A DNA stretch of 64,000 bases from Pseudomonas nunensis (lineage in GTDB: Bacteria > Pseudomonadota > Gammaproteobacteria > Pseudomonadales > Pseudomonadaceae), in NCBI RefSeq assembly GCF_024296925.1, contig NZ_CP101125.1, positions 3,102,501 through 3,166,500 of the forward strand, given 5' to 3'. Under the pieces are notes generated by a model. The model ran no database searches. It was not told where the DNA came from and was given only the letters and a program-made list of their open reading frames with translations. Shown here in pieces: positions 16,946-27,180 of the stretch (within the stretch, counting starts at the first letter, position 1; each line of letters opens with the position of its first letter). The translations under genes were made by a program, and so were the position numbers.

Positions 16946-19900
16946 CTAACGAAAATCCCGGCTACGCACGCTGATGCCGTCGAGCAAGAAACTCAGATCG
17001 CTCAAGCGACCGGCAATCAAGTGCCGCACCTCGCCTTCCCTTTCCCAGCGCCCATCGACCTTGAGCAATTGCGAGCCGACCAGCACCTGGCGCTGCCGTT
17101 CGGCCAGGTCGCGCCAGACCACCACGTTGACGTTGCCGAACTCGTCTTCGAGGGTGACGAAGGTCACGCCGCTGGCGGTACCGGGGCGTTGGCGACCGGT
17201 CACCAGCCCGGCGACGCTGACGGGCCGGCCGTGCTCGACGTCGAGCAGTTCCTTCGAACTGCGGCAACGCCGGACCTTCAACTCCGGGCGCAACAGCGCC
17301 AACGGATGCGGGCCGAGGGTGGTGCCGACGGTCGCGTAATCGGCTTGCAGGTCTTCGCCGACGGTGGGTTTGGGCAGCGACACTTCGGGCTCTTCCTGAC
17401 GCGGCAACCCGACGAACAACCCCAGCTGTTTCTGTACCCCCGCGACTTCCCAGCGCGCACGATGGCGGTCGCCGGCCAGACCACGCAAGGCCCCGGCATC
17501 GGCCAGTTGTTCCTGGGCACGGGCGTCGAGTTGCGCCCGCTCGCCAAGGTCGGCGATGTCGACAAACGCACCCCGTGCCCGTGCGGCCTCGATGCGCTGG
17601 GCATCGTCCTCGCGAAAGCCCTTGATCATCCGCAGCCCCATGCGAATCGCCGGCTGCGCCCCGCTGATCGGTTCCAGGCTGCAATCCCAGTCGCTGGCGC
17701 GCACATCCACCGGGCGAATCTGCAAATGATGCCGACGGGCGTCTTGCAGAATCTGGTCCGGGCTGTAGAAACCCATGGGCCAGCTGTTGATCAGCGCACA
17801 GGCGAAGGCTGCCGGTTCATGGCATTTGAGCCAGCAACTGGCGTAGGTCAGCAAAGCGAAACTGGCGGCGTGGGATTCGGGGAAGCCGTAGCTGCCAAAG
17901 CCTTTGATCTGTTCGAAGATTTGCGCGGCGAACTCTGGTGTGTAGCCCTTTTTTTTCATTCCGGCAGCCAAGCGATCCTTATGCGGTTCAAGCCCGCCAT
18001 GGCGATTCCAGGCCGCCATGGAACGGCGCAATTGATCGGCTTCGCCAGGGCTGTAACTGGCGGCAACAATGGCGATCTGCATCACTTGTTCCTGAAACAG
18101 CGGCACCCCGAGCGTGCGCTTCAACACCTCCCTCAGCTCTTCGGAGGGATAGCTTTCGAGTTCTTCCTTGTTTCGGCGCCGCAGATAGGGATGCACCATG
18201 CCGCCCTGAATAGGGCCGGGACGGACGATGGCCACCTCAATCACCAGGTCATAAAACTTGCGGGGCTTGAGCCGGGGCAGCATCGACATCTGCGCCCGGG
18301 ATTCGATCTGGAACACGCCGATGGTGTCAGCCTGGCAAATCATGTCGTAGGTTTGCGAGTCTTCGGAGGGCACGGTCGCCAGGCTCAAGTCCAGATTGCG
18401 ATGACGGCGAAGCAAATCGAAACAACGGCGAATCGCGCTGAGCATGCCCAAAGCCAGGATATCCACTTTGAGCAGCCCTACCGCATCGAGGTCGTCCTTG
18501 TCCCATTGAATGATGGTGCGATCAGCCATTGCCGCGTTTTCCACCGGCACCAGGGTATCCAGCGATTGCTCGGAAATCACGAAGCCGCCGGGGTGCTGAG
18601 ACAGATGCCGGGGAAAACCGATCAGTTGTTGCGTCAAACTCAACACCCGTTTCAGCACCGGGCTCTCAGGATCGAAACCACTTTCAATCAGGCGCTCGAC
18701 CGGTGGCGTGTTATCACTCCAGTGACCACAGCAATCGGCCAGGGCGTTGACCTGATCCGGCGGCAGGCCCAAGACCTTGGCCACATCGCGCACCGCACCG
18801 GCAGCGTGGTAAGTGCTGACCACGGCGGTCAGCGCGGCGCGGGTGCGACCGTAGCGCTGGAACACGTACTGCAAGACCTCTTCACGGCGTTCGTGTTCGA
18901 AGTCCACGTCGATGTCTGGAGGTTCGTTGCGCTCCTTGGACAGAAAGCGCTCAAACAGCATGTTCATTCGCGCCGGGTCGATCTCGGTAATGCCCAAGGC
19001 GAAACACACCGCCGAGTTGGCCGCCGAGCCTCGCCCCTGACATAGAATTTTCTGGCGTCGGGCGAAAGCGACGATGTCCTGAACGGTAAGGAAATAGCTT
19101 TCATAACCCAGCTCGGCAATCAGCGCCAACTCCTTATCGATCAGCCCGCGCACCTTCTCGCTGGCACCTTCAGGCCAACGCTCGCGGACGCCACGTTCGG
19201 TCAACTCACTCAGCCAGGACGCGGCGCTGTGCCCTTGCGGCACCAACTCCCGAGGATATTGATAACGCAGCTGCCCCAGATCGAAGGTGCAGCGCCGGGC
19301 GATAACCAGCGTTTCATCGAGCAAGTCTCGCGGATAGATTTCCCCCACAACATCCAGGCAACGCAAATGCCGCTCGCCATTGGGATGCAAACGCAGCCCC
19401 GCCGCCGCCACCGGCAGGTGATGGCGGATCGCGGTCATGGTGTCCTGCAAGGCACGTCGGCCACGGGCGTGCATGTGCACATCGCCGCTGGCCACTGCCG
19501 GGATTTGCAGTTCCGTGGCCAGTGTCAGCAATGCGTTTAAGCGCCGTGTATCGTCCTGCCCTCGATGCAACTGGACCGCCAGCCACAGGCGCTCGGCAAA
19601 GGCCTGTTTCAGCCAGTGGCCGCTTTGAAAATCATCCACCGCATCCGGCACCCACAACGCCAGCAACCCTGGCAACGGTTCGCTGAAGTCCTCCCGCAAT
19701 ACTTGATACTGACCTTTCTGCGTGCGCCGCCGAGCACGAGTGATCAGCCGACACAGCGCCTGATAACCCTCAAGGTTTTCCACCAACAGCACCAGTTTCG
19801 GCCCGTCCTCAATGCGGATTTCGCTGCCAATGATCAGCGGAAGCTCCACCGACTTCGCCGCCTGCCAGGCCCGGACAATCCCGGCCAACGTACATTCATC

Positions 19901-20023
19901 AGTGATTGCCAGGGCCTGATAACCCTGGTGTTTCGCCCGTTGAAACAACTCCAGCGCGCTGGAAGCCCCGCGCTGGAAACTGAAGTTCGACAGGCAATGC
20001 AGCTCGGCATATTCGACGCTCAT
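16946..20023 (-). CDS. dnaE2: Error-prone DNA polymerase DnaE2 (ImuC)
   Basis: A 1025-residue alpha subunit of the C-family polymerase. An N-terminal PHP domain ([16 protein letters not shown]) is followed by the palm/fingers region with [15 protein letters not shown] and the acidic catalytic block [15 protein letters not shown] near residue 369, then a C-terminal OB fold ([20 protein letters not shown]). Family knowledge: DnaE2 performs translesion synthesis with ImuA and ImuB after SOS induction. ATG 20023 overlaps the imuB stop (ATGA), so the two are translationally coupled. Confidence 0.95.
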   Translation of the reverse strand: MSVEYAELHCLSNFSFQRGASSALELFQRAKHQGYQALAITDECTLAGIVRAWQAAKSVELPLIIGSEIRIEDGPKLVLLVENLEGYQALCRLITRARRRTQKGQYQVLREDFSEPLPGLLALWVPDAVDDFQSGHWLKQAFAERLWLAVQLHRGQDDTRRLNALLTLATELQIPAVASGDVHMHARGRRALQDTMTAIRHHLPVAAAGLRLHPNGERHLRCLDVVGEIYPRDLLDETLVIARRCTFDLGQLRYQYPRELVPQGHSAASWLSELTERGVRERWPEGASEKVRGLIDKELALIAELGYESYFLTVQDIVAFARRQKILCQGRGSAANSAVCFALGITEIDPARMNMLFERFLSKERNEPPDIDVDFEHERREEVLQYVFQRYGRTRAALTAVVSTYHAAGAVRDVAKVLGLPPDQVNALADCCGHWSDNTPPVERLIESGFDPESPVLKRVLSLTQQLIGFPRHLSQHPGGFVISEQSLDTLVPVENAAMADRTIIQWDKDDLDAVGLLKVDILALGMLSAIRRCFDLLRRHRNLDLSLATVPSEDSQTYDMICQADTIGVFQIESRAQMSMLPRLKPRKFYDLVIEVAIVRPGPIQGGMVHPYLRRRNKEELESYPSEELREVLKRTLGVPLFQEQVMQIAIVAASYSPGEADQLRRSMAAWNRHGGLEPHKDRLAAGMKKKGYTPEFAAQIFEQIKGFGSYGFPESHAASFALLTYASCWLKCHEPAAFACALINSWPMGFYSPDQILQDARRHHLQIRPVDVRASDWDCSLEPISGAQPAIRMGLRMIKGFREDDAQRIEAARARGAFVDIADLGERAQLDARAQEQLADAGALRGLAGDRHRARWEVAGVQKQLGLFVGLPRQEEPEVSLPKPTVGEDLQADYATVGTTLGPHPLALLRPELKVRRCRSSKELLDVEHGRPVSVAGLVTGRQRPGTASGVTFVTLEDEFGNVNVVVWRDLAERQRQVLVGSQLLKVDGRWEREGEVRHLIAGRLSDLSFLLDGISVRSRDFR

Positions 20024-21435
20024 GCGAACCAGCCTTGCAGCCACAACGGACCGTCTTCACCCACCGCCCGATAGGCCCAGCCCTGTTGGCCGGATCGGGT
20101 CTGGATCAGGTAGTAATCCCGGCGCACATCGGCGCCGTCCCACCAGCCGGACTCGATGCGTTCCGGCCCCATGAGGATCCGCGCCGAACCTTCGTGCACT
20201 GCCTGCGGTTCGGTCAGCAGCCAGCCCGGCCGTTGCACTCCCGGCAATCCGCCGCAGAACTGGCTGTCGACACTGGTTTGCCAGGCGCATTCGGGGCGGT
20301 GATCGGCCTGGAAACGCAAGCCCTGCACCGCCTCGTCGCCCAGCCGGGCGCGTAGGCGTTCGCGCAGTTGCTCCCAGGGCAAGGACTGCTGCGGGCGGTC
20401 GTCGAACAGTTCCTGGCGCTGGGGCACAAAGCTCGGCAGGTCTTCGGCGCGCAGGCGAAAACCGCGCACCGGGGCCTCGACCTGCACCTGTTCCAGCCGC
20501 CCTCGGGCCAGTTCGAAGAGCATCGCCGGATCGCGCTCGGCGCTGAGCAGCCCGACCTTGATCACGCTGTCCGGCAACCCGGCGTGTTCCAGGTGCAGGT
20601 CGAAACGCTGCACGCCACTGTCCCGGCCGCAGAGAAACGCCGACAGATCGCCAGTCAATCGGCGCAATGGAAACAGCAACGCCTGATGGGATTGCACGTC
20701 GAAGTTGAGTTCGATGCGCACATCGAAGCGGTCCGGCGGCAGGTAGAACGCCAGCGCCAGGTGGCGCAAACCGAGCAAGGCGTCCAGATGCTTGAGTACC
20801 TGGGCCTCGAAACGCCGGGCCAGGGTATGCCGGGGCAGCGCCTGCACCTGGCTCAAGGTGCGCAGGCCCATGCGCGTCAACGCCGTGGACACCGAAGGTT
20901 CGAGGGCGATCCGGTCGATGGGCAACTGCCCCAGGTGATAGTGCAAAGCCTGATCGTCCGGCACCACCAGACCGTCATAAACATTGGCCAGCACCCGCGC
21001 CGCCACCGGGTTGGGCGCGGCGACGATCCGGTGACGAAAACCCAGCGCGGTGAGTTCGCTGCGCAACCGCGCTTCGAACTGCGGCCAGGCGCCGAACAGG
21101 CCCAGGCTCGATTCGATCTCAAACACCACCGCGCGCGGGTAATGCACGCTGACCTGGGAACTGAAGCCATAGGCCCAGGCCGCGAGAAACTGCTGCCAGT
21201 GCTCGATTTCGGCGGCGTCGTATTCAGCCGTGACAAAACCTTTGCTCAAGGCCTGGGCCGCCGTCATGGACTGGCCGGGGCGCAAGCCGAGGGCCCGGGC
21301 CGCGCCGTTGACCGCTTGCAACACCCGGCGCTGGGCCGGGCCGGTCAGCAGCGCCAACGGCTCGTCGGGATCGGGACGCTGACGCAGTACCGCGTCCAGC
21401 GCCAATTGTGGGAACAGAATGCACACCCAGCGCAT
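20020..21435 (-). CDS. imuB: ImuB, Y-family polymerase-like mutasome adaptor
   Basis: A 471-residue protein related to DinB/UmuC but without the catalytic acidic residues: the N-terminal strand reads [14 protein letters not shown] where active enzymes have a metal-binding aspartate, and the later site reads [11 protein letters not shown] instead of the usual Asp-Glu pair. A likely beta-clamp-binding motif, QQSLPW, lies near residue 348. ImuB is the hub that links the sliding clamp, ImuA and DnaE2. ATG 21435 is chosen over the upstream frame because TGAGGT precedes it; 7 bp separate it from imuA. Confidence 0.93.
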   Translation of the reverse strand: MRWVCILFPQLALDAVLRQRPDPDEPLALLTGPAQRRVLQAVNGAARALGLRPGQSMTAAQALSKGFVTAEYDAAEIEHWQQFLAAWAYGFSSQVSVHYPRAVVFEIESSLGLFGAWPQFEARLRSELTALGFRHRIVAAPNPVAARVLANVYDGLVVPDDQALHYHLGQLPIDRIALEPSVSTALTRMGLRTLSQVQALPRHTLARRFEAQVLKHLDALLGLRHLALAFYLPPDRFDVRIELNFDVQSHQALLFPLRRLTGDLSAFLCGRDSGVQRFDLHLEHAGLPDSVIKVGLLSAERDPAMLFELARGRLEQVQVEAPVRGFRLRAEDLPSFVPQRQELFDDRPQQSLPWEQLRERLRARLGDEAVQGLRFQADHRPECAWQTSVDSQFCGGLPGVQRPGWLLTEPQAVHEGSARILMGPERIESGWWDGADVRRDYYLIQTRSGQQGWAYRAVGEDGPLWLQGWFA

Positions 21436-21442
21436 GGCAACC

Positions 21443-22060
21443 TCAATGTCCCATGGCAAAGGCAATCGGCGCCGTACGGGCCAGTCCGCCGCGACACTTC
21501 AAGACTCGCAATTGCGCAGGCTTGGCATCGATGGCAATGCGCAGGGCCGCCGGCGAAGGGTTGACCGCCTCGGCCAGCGAGCGATAGGCAAACGCCAGGG
21601 TCGAGCCGGTTTCCGCCGCCACCTGCAAACGCCGCAGCGCCCGGTCATCGGCCTTGTGCGGCCAACACAGCACCGCGCCGCAACTGCCCGAACGCAGGCA
21701 CTGTTCCGCCGCCCACAAGGCATCGCGTTCGCTGGCCTGGATGATCGACAACTGGCGCAGATCGACCCCGGCGTTCTGCCACGCCTGGGGATACGGCACG
21801 TACGGAGGCGCGATCAGTACGATGCGCTCGCCCGCCGCCGACAGCCGCGCCAGGGCTGGCCACACCAGTTGCAACTCGCCGACGCCCTGCCCGGCGAGGA
21901 GGATTTCGGTCAGCGCCGCTTCCGGCCAGCCACCGCTGGGCAACGCCGCATCCAGCGCCGCATGCCCGGTGGGTTGCGGGCTGACGGCCGGAGGCGCAGG
22001 TCGGCCCTTCCAGACCTGGCCGCCATTGAACAGCGTATCCAACGCAACGACGGCGCCCAT
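21443..22060 (-). CDS. imuA: ImuA, SOS mutasome RecA-like accessory protein
   Basis: A 205-residue RecA/SulA-fold protein (MGAVVALDTLFNGGQVWKGR; TGHAALDAALPSGGWPEAAL; LTEILLAGQGVGELQLVWPA). The RecA-like core is present but the Walker A lysine is not evident (LLAGQGVGEL), as usual for ImuA. The start ATG 22060 overlaps the lexA stop (TGATG), so this operon reads lexA2-imuA-imuB-dnaE2 without gaps. Confidence 0.92.
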   Translation of the reverse strand: MGAVVALDTLFNGGQVWKGRPAPPAVSPQPTGHAALDAALPSGGWPEAALTEILLAGQGVGELQLVWPALARLSAAGERIVLIAPPYVPYPQAWQNAGVDLRQLSIIQASERDALWAAEQCLRSGSCGAVLCWPHKADDRALRRLQVAAETGSTLAFAYRSLAEAVNPSPAALRIAIDAKPAQLRVLKCRGGLARTAPIAFAMGH

Positions 22061-22677
22061 CACCCTTGCCTCACCAGACCGCAGAACACGCCTTCGATCG
22101 CCAGGTCCTGATCGGCTTCGACGATGATCGGTTTATAGGCCGGGTTGCGCGGCAACAACCGCACGCTGTCGCCGACCCGCTCGAAACGCTTGATGGTGAC
22201 TTCGCCGTCGAGCCGCGCTACCACGATCTGGCCGTTGAGCGCCTCGGGATTGCGGTGGACGCCCACCAGGTCGCCGTCGAGAATGCCGTCCTCGATCATC
22301 GAATCGCCCTGGACCCGCAGCATGTAGTCCGGCACTCGGGAGAAAATCGACGGGTCGAACAGCAAACGGTTATGCACCTCGGCATCGGCACCAATCGGCG
22401 CCCCCGCCGCGACCCGACCGAGTACCGGAATGTCCAGCAACTCGGGCCGCGCCGGTTGCCCGAGCAAGCGAATGCCCCGGGCCTGATGCGGGTTGACCTC
22501 GATAAAACCGGCGTCGGTCAACGCCAGCACATGCTTGCGCGCCACGCTACGGGAGGCGAAACCAAACGCCTCGCTGATTTCAGCGAGGCTCGGGGACTGA
22601 CCGTGCTCCGCGATTCGATCACGGATAAACGTCAGGATGGCGGTACGGCGGGGAGTGAGAGTCGTCATGGAGTACAT
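22060..22677 (-). CDS. lexA: LexA2-type SOS repressor
   Basis: A 205-residue repressor: winged HTH at 1-70 (SLAEISEAFGFASRSVARKH) and an S24 self-cleavage domain with the scissile A91-G92 bond (RVAAGAPIG), catalytic S126 (QGDSMIED) and K163 (EVTIKRF). It is the first gene of the imuA-imuB-dnaE2 operon. Two starts are possible: ATG 22677 (preceded by AAGAG, inside the operator) and ATG 22668 (MTTLTPRR). The palindrome at 22671-22684 matches the LexA2 operator type known from P. putida, so autorepression is expected. Confidence 0.93.
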   Translation of the reverse strand: MYSMTTLTPRRTAILTFIRDRIAEHGQSPSLAEISEAFGFASRSVARKHVLALTDAGFIEVNPHQARGIRLLGQPARPELLDIPVLGRVAAGAPIGADAEVHNRLLFDPSIFSRVPDYMLRVQGDSMIEDGILDGDLVGVHRNPEALNGQIVVARLDGEVTIKRFERVGDSVRLLPRNPAYKPIIVEADQDLAIEGVFCGLVRQG

Positions 22678-22684
22678 TTGTACT
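22671..22684. promoter_or_regulatory. LexA2 operator
   Basis: A perfect 14-bp palindrome, AGTACATTTGTACT (16 bp counting the flanking G/C), overlaps the first possible start codon of lexA2. It has the AGTAC-N4-GTACT form of pseudomonad LexA2 boxes, not the E. coli CTGT-N8-ACAG type. Confidence 0.85.
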
Positions 22685-22730
22685 CTTTTGGCATTTTCCT
22701 GGCAACAACCGCTAATCCGGTAAGCGCTGT

Positions 22731-22836
22731 GTAGGAGCTGTGTAGGAGCTGACGAGCAGCGCGAGGCTGCGATCTTTTGATCTTAAAAAATCAAAGTCAA
22801 AAGATCGCAGCCTCGTTTCACTCGTCAGCTCCTACA
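22731..22836. repeat. Family C inverted repeat (GTAGGAGCTG...GATCTTTTGA)
   Basis: The 5' end is tandemly doubled (GTAGGAGCTGTGTAGGAGCT). Inverted arms GAGGCTGCGATCTTTTGA and TCAAAAGATCGCAGCCTCG surround a short AT-rich loop. It is related to the element at 32149. Confidence 0.85.
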
Positions 22837-22882
22837 AGGAATCCGGGTCAGGCCGAAAGATCGCAGTCACTGGCAAGTCGTT

Positions 22883-23029
22883 GTAGCAGCTGTCGAGCAG
22901 CGCGAGGCTGCGTTCGGCGGCGGAGCCGTCGTGAAATCAGCCACCGCGGTGTTTTAGGTAGACCGCGAGCGCAGGGTTTGCGACGGCTTCGCCGCCGGAC
23001 GCTGCCTCGCGCTGCTCGACAGCTGCTAC
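22883..23029. repeat. Long REPIN-like palindrome, family B, copy 2
   Basis: The inverted arms GTAGCAGCTGTCGAGCAGCG and CGCTGCTCGACAGCTGCTAC enclose a spacer with GCGGTGTTTTAGGTAGA and CGCAGGGTTTGCGACGG. Confidence 0.88.
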
Positions 23030-23041
23030 AAGGAAACCATG

Positions 23042-23965
23042 TCAGTCATCACCCAATCCACGGGCCGTCAGAAACTCTGCGATGTAATCGATAAACGCCA
23101 CCACCTTGGCCGTCGCCCGCCGATGGCTCGGGTACACCGCCAGGATGTGCGCACCGAAGCTGTCCGGGTCGATGTCGTAGTCGGCCATCAGCCGTACCAG
23201 TCGCCCGTCGGCGATGTATGGCGCAGCGCTCCACAACGGCGTGTGCAGCAAGCCGCGACCGGACAAGGCATTTGCCAGCAGCAAGTCGTAATTGTCGCTG
23301 CGCAGCCGTGGTGACTGCGGTTGCGGCAGGCTCAGGCGCTGGCCGTCGCGCTCGGCCCACCAGAATTCGCGGCTGAGCAACGGATGGCGATACAACAGCC
23401 ATTCGTGTTCATCGAGGTTTTGCGGCGTCACCGGCACGCCCTTGCGCGCCAGATAGGCCGGGCTGCCACACAACGCCAGGCGATTGCTGCCGACCACCCG
23501 GGCAATCAGCCCCGGCAAGTCGTCATGACCTTCGCGCAAGGCCAGGTCGTAGCCGCTTTCCAGCAGATTGACGAACTCGTCGCACAGGTCCACTTGCAGG
23601 TTGATCTGCGGGTATTGCTCCAGAAAACCACCGCACACCTGATCCAGAAACGCCTGCCCGTACGCCAGTGGCGCGGTGATTTTCAGGCTGCCGCGCAGGC
23701 CATGCTGCATCTGCTCGACCTCCTCGCCCGCCTCCTCCAGCCGCTGCAACACCTGGCGCGCAGTTTCCAGATAAAGCCGCCCGACTTCCGTCAGCAAAAT
23801 CCGCCGGGTGCTGCGTTCGAACAGCCGTGCGCCGAGCTCGGCTTCCAGGTGATTCACCGCTTTGGTCAGGGCCGACGGGGTCTTGCCCAGTTGCTCGGCG
23901 GCGCGGCTGAAACTGCCCAGTTGCGCGGTAACCACGAACATTTTCAACGCACCCAACTTGTCCAT
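23042..23965 (-). CDS. LysR-family transcriptional regulator (CrgA/AaeR-like)
   Basis: A 307-residue LTTR with HTH at 1-60 (GSFSRAAEQLGKTPSALTKA) and an effector domain carrying the usual GSLKITAPLAYGQAFL and LVRLMADY blocks of the CrgA-type subgroup. I start it at ATG 23965 (MDKLGALKMF); a long in-frame extension upstream only reads the antisense of the divergent gene. It diverges from the amidohydrolase at 24069 across 103 bp, so that gene and the following porin are likely targets. Confidence 0.88.
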   Translation of the reverse strand: MDKLGALKMFVVTAQLGSFSRAAEQLGKTPSALTKAVNHLEAELGARLFERSTRRILLTEVGRLYLETARQVLQRLEEAGEEVEQMQHGLRGSLKITAPLAYGQAFLDQVCGGFLEQYPQINLQVDLCDEFVNLLESGYDLALREGHDDLPGLIARVVGSNRLALCGSPAYLARKGVPVTPQNLDEHEWLLYRHPLLSREFWWAERDGQRLSLPQPQSPRLRSDNYDLLLANALSGRGLLHTPLWSAAPYIADGRLVRLMADYDIDPDSFGAHILAVYPSHRRATAKVVAFIDYIAEFLTARGLGDD

Positions 23966-24068
23966 GCTTTTTCCATTCCGGCAAAAACGTTTTTCGTGAG
24001 GCAGGCGTTCTGCTGAGCGCGCGCAGCCACTAATCTGGCCATCAGACGCAATAACAAGGAAACATTCA

Positions 24069-25811
24069 ATGAAAAGATTCATCCCGAATCTATTGATGGC
24101 CGCGATCAGTTTTGCCTCGATGGAAGCCATGGCGGCCACCGATCTGGTGCTACTCAATGGCAAGATTTTCACCGCCGACCGCGCCCAACCGAAGGTGCAG
24201 GCCCTGGCGGTAGAAAACGGCAAGGTGCTGAAAGTCGGCACCGTTGCGCAAATCAAAACTTTGATCGACGCCAACACCAAAGTGATCGACCTCGGCGGCA
24301 AAACCCTGATGCCCGGCCTGATCGACAGCCATTCCCACGCGATTTTCGGCGGTCTGGAAATGGTCTCGGCGAATATGGAAGACGAGGTGGTCAGCCTCGA
24401 CGAACTGGAAAAACGCCTGCGCGGCTGGCGTGACGACGGCAAGGCCAAACATGGCGATGTGCTGAGCGTGGCCGGCATGAGTTCGGCGTATTGGGCGCAG
24501 GCCGAAGCCTTCGGCAAGAAATTCAACAGTGGCGAATGGGCCCAGGTGCCCGTGGTGTTCACCGGCAGCGACCACCACACCGCGTGGGCCAACGACGTGA
24601 TGCTGCAACGCGCCGGCATCGATGCTGCGCTGCTGAAAAACCTGCCCGACGCGGAGAAAGACACAATCGGCAAACGCGCCGATGGCACGCCGAATGGTTT
24701 TCTGGTGGATGCTGGTTGGGACCGGGTCGCCTCGAAAATGCCGGTGCCGAGCGCCGCTGACATGCTCAAAGCCGCGCAATCCGCCGTGCGTTACAACAAC
24801 AGCCTCGGCATCACCGCGTGGATGGACCCCGCTGCCAACGCTGCGCCGGGAGAGCCAGTGTTCGCCCTCAAGCCCACGGAGAAAACCGTCGGCGTGTTGC
24901 CAGCCTATAAAGCCCTGTCCGAGAGCGGCGGCATGACCGCGCACGTCGCCGCGCTGCTGGTGGCCAACCCGAAAAGCGTGCCGGCCGATCTCGATGTGCT
25001 GGACAAGGTGCGCCAGCAATTCCAGGGCATTCCCAACCTGACGCTGCCGGGGATCAAGATCTTCGCCGACGGCGTGATCGAATACCCGGCCCAGAGCGCG
25101 GCGATGATTGATCCGTACAGCAACTCGCACAAACAGGGTGAGTTGCTGATCGATCCGAAGCATTTCGGCGAACTGGTCAGCGCCATCGATCAGCGCGGCT
25201 GGCTGGTGCACATCCACGCCATCGGCGACCGCGCGGTACGCGAATCCCTGAACGGTATCGAGCAGGCGCGCAAGGATCGCCAAAGCGGTGTTACCCACTC
25301 GATCACGCACCTGCAAATGGTCAATCCGAAGGAGTTTGCGCGGTTCAAACCGCTGAACGTGATCGCTTCGATGCAACTGCTGTGGGCGACTGCTGACGAT
25401 TACACGTTGGACATGATCAAGCCCTACGTCAGCGCCCTCGCCTTCCGTTATCAATACCCGGCGCACTCGTTGCTCAAACAAGGCGCGACCATTGCCGGCG
25501 CCAGCGACTGGCCGGTGTCTTCGCCGAATCCCTTCAATGCCATGGCCCAGGCCATCACCCGCGTCGGCCCGCTGGGCGTGCTGAATGGCGATGAACGTCT
25601 GGACCGGGAAACGATGTTCTACGCCTACACCCTCAACGCCGCCCGGACTATCGGGTTGGAGAAGCAGATCGGTTCGCTGACGGCTGGCAAACAAGCCGAT
25701 TTCATCGTGCTGGATCGCGATGTGTTCACGGTCGATAACAAAGCCCTTCACGACACCCGAGTGCTGCAAACCTGGTTCGCCGGCCGCGAAGTCTACGCAC
25801 CCACCTTATAA
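24069..25811 (+). CDS. Exported YtcJ-like amidohydrolase
   Basis: A 580-residue metal-dependent hydrolase with a signal peptide (residues 1-22, ...ASMEAMA|ATD). The amidohydrolase motif HSH appears in GLIDSHSHAIFGG near residue 90, the metal-site region WLVHIHAIGDRAVRESL is in the middle, and ASDWPVSSPNPF near the C-terminus matches the YtcJ/NfdA subgroup. It would hydrolyse an amide or N-formyl bond in the periplasm; the substrate is not visible. It is divergent from the LysR gene and followed by a TorF-type porin 97 bp downstream. Confidence 0.88.
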   Translation: MKRFIPNLLMAAISFASMEAMAATDLVLLNGKIFTADRAQPKVQALAVENGKVLKVGTVAQIKTLIDANTKVIDLGGKTLMPGLIDSHSHAIFGGLEMVSANMEDEVVSLDELEKRLRGWRDDGKAKHGDVLSVAGMSSAYWAQAEAFGKKFNSGEWAQVPVVFTGSDHHTAWANDVMLQRAGIDAALLKNLPDAEKDTIGKRADGTPNGFLVDAGWDRVASKMPVPSAADMLKAAQSAVRYNNSLGITAWMDPAANAAPGEPVFALKPTEKTVGVLPAYKALSESGGMTAHVAALLVANPKSVPADLDVLDKVRQQFQGIPNLTLPGIKIFADGVIEYPAQSAAMIDPYSNSHKQGELLIDPKHFGELVSAIDQRGWLVHIHAIGDRAVRESLNGIEQARKDRQSGVTHSITHLQMVNPKEFARFKPLNVIASMQLLWATADDYTLDMIKPYVSALAFRYQYPAHSLLKQGATIAGASDWPVSSPNPFNAMAQAITRVGPLGVLNGDERLDRETMFYAYTLNAARTIGLEKQIGSLTAGKQADFIVLDRDVFTVDNKALHDTRVLQTWFAGREVYAPTL

Positions 25812-25908
25812 GAAAACCTATTGTTGCCCGCCCCTGCGCCTGTCGCCGGGGTCTGGCGCAGCCTTGCCCGCTATCTGCCCAAAACAATCAAAACAAAGGC
25901 ACTGACCC

Positions 25909-26646
25909 ATGAAAGCTTTCACCCTGTTCGCCCTCGGATCCTTGAGCGTGCTGCCCCTGAGCAGCCAGGCCATCCCCTTGAATGACGACTTCAACGTGCT
26001 GGTGGATTTGACTCTGGCGAGTGATTACCGCACTCGTGGTATCTCGCAAACTCAGAACGATCCCGCTGTGCAGGCTGGTGTCACGCTGGCCCATAGCAGC
26101 GGTTTGTATGCCGGGGCATGGAGTTCGAACGTCGATTTCGGCGGAGGTTTGAAAACCCGTCAGGAAATCGACTACTACGCCGGTTGGCTGTGGCAGGCGA
26201 CCGATGCCGTGAGCCTGGACCTCGGCTACCTGAAATACGCCTACCCCAAGGAAGGCCAGTTCAATCAGAGCGAGACTTACGGGATTCTCAGCCTGTATGG
26301 CGTGAAACTCGCGGCCTATTACTCGGCGGATGCGCCGGGGATCGACAGCAAGCAGAGTTCGCTCTACACCTACGTCGGTTACGAAACCGAATTGCCTTAT
26401 GGGCTGGGCTTGAAACTGCGCTACGGCGAAATGGATTTCAAGGACCCGCACCTGTACTCGTCCAACGGCCACGCGGAGGACGCCTACCACGAATGGGAAG
26501 TGAAACTGAGCCACGAACTGGCCGGGGTGATGGTTGGGTTGAGCTACATCGACACTGACCTTTCGCAAAGCCAATGCGAGAGCAATTGGGGCTTCAAGGA
26601 CGTGTGCACCGCGACGGTAGTGGCCAGCCTCAGCAAATCGTTCTGA
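25909..26646 (+). CDS. TorF-family putative outer-membrane porin
   Basis: A 245-residue protein with a signal peptide (1-21, ...LPLSSQA|IPL) followed by amphipathic beta strands and the family hallmarks LTLASDYRTRGISQTQNDPA and GLYAGAWSSNVDFG. It ends in a terminal phenylalanine (ASLSKSF), as expected for BAM-assembled barrels. Two cysteines near the end (CESNWGFKDVC) may form a disulfide. It probably lets the substrate or product of the preceding amidohydrolase cross the outer membrane; this is inferred from context. Confidence 0.87.
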   Translation: MKAFTLFALGSLSVLPLSSQAIPLNDDFNVLVDLTLASDYRTRGISQTQNDPAVQAGVTLAHSSGLYAGAWSSNVDFGGGLKTRQEIDYYAGWLWQATDAVSLDLGYLKYAYPKEGQFNQSETYGILSLYGVKLAAYYSADAPGIDSKQSSLYTYVGYETELPYGLGLKLRYGEMDFKDPHLYSSNGHAEDAYHEWEVKLSHELAGVMVGLSYIDTDLSQSQCESNWGFKDVCTATVVASLSKSF

Positions 26647-26668
26647 CCACCGCAGATCCAACCCCCAT

Positions 26669-27163
26669 TGTGGGAGCGAGCCTGCTCGCGAAGAGGCCAG
26701 CACATTCAACATCTCTGTTGACTGAACCACCGCATTCGCGAGCAAGCTCGCTCCCACATTTGATCTCGAGTGACCACAGCTTATGTGCACTCCATAAATT
26801 TCCTGTGGGAGCGAGCTTGCTCGCGAAGAGGCCAGCACATTCAACATCTCTGTTGACTGAACCACCGCATTCGCGAGCAGGCTCGCTCCCACATTGGATC
26901 TCGAGTGGCCACAGCTTATGTGCACTCCATAAATTTCCTGTGGGAGCGAGCCTGCTCGCGATGGCGTCCTGTCAGTCATTACTGGTGGGTCTGAACCACC
27001 GCATTCGCGAGCAAGCTCGCTCCCACATTTGATCTCGAGTGGCCACAGCTTATGTGCACTCCATAAATTTCCTGTGGGAGTGGGCTTGCTCGCGAAGGGG
27101 CCTGCACATTCAATATCTCTGTTGACTGAACCACCGCATTCGCGAGCAAGCCCGCTCCCACAG
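26669..27163. repeat. Tandem array of REPIN units, period 134-135 bp
   Basis: About 3.7 head-to-tail units start at 26669, 26804, 26939 and 27073. Each unit is a REP pair plus a linker that contains a dyad (AGTGACCACAGCTTATGTGC). Units 1 and 2 differ at about four positions in 135; unit 3 has a replaced REPIN spacer; unit 4 is partial and ends at the REP arm. Confidence 0.92.
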
Positions 27164-27180
27164 TTTTTGATCGGTGTTTG

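Noticed and set aside
16904..19045. A 713-codon frame antisense to dnaE2
   Set aside because: It covers the same bases as a well-marked DnaE2 and shows no domain or proper ribosome site.
23966..24769. N-terminal extension of the LysR gene at 23042 to 24769
   Set aside because: It is read-through into the antisense of the divergent amidohydrolase; the HTH starts right after ATG 23965.
24150..25769. A 539-codon frame antisense to the amidohydrolase
   Set aside because: A shadow frame with no motif; the amidohydrolase has a signal peptide and metal motifs.
25888..26979. Minus-strand frame of 363 codons across the porin gene and the REPIN array
   Set aside because: The repeated peptide parts (RAGSLPQ-like, GASLLANA-like) are translations of REP arms, not protein.
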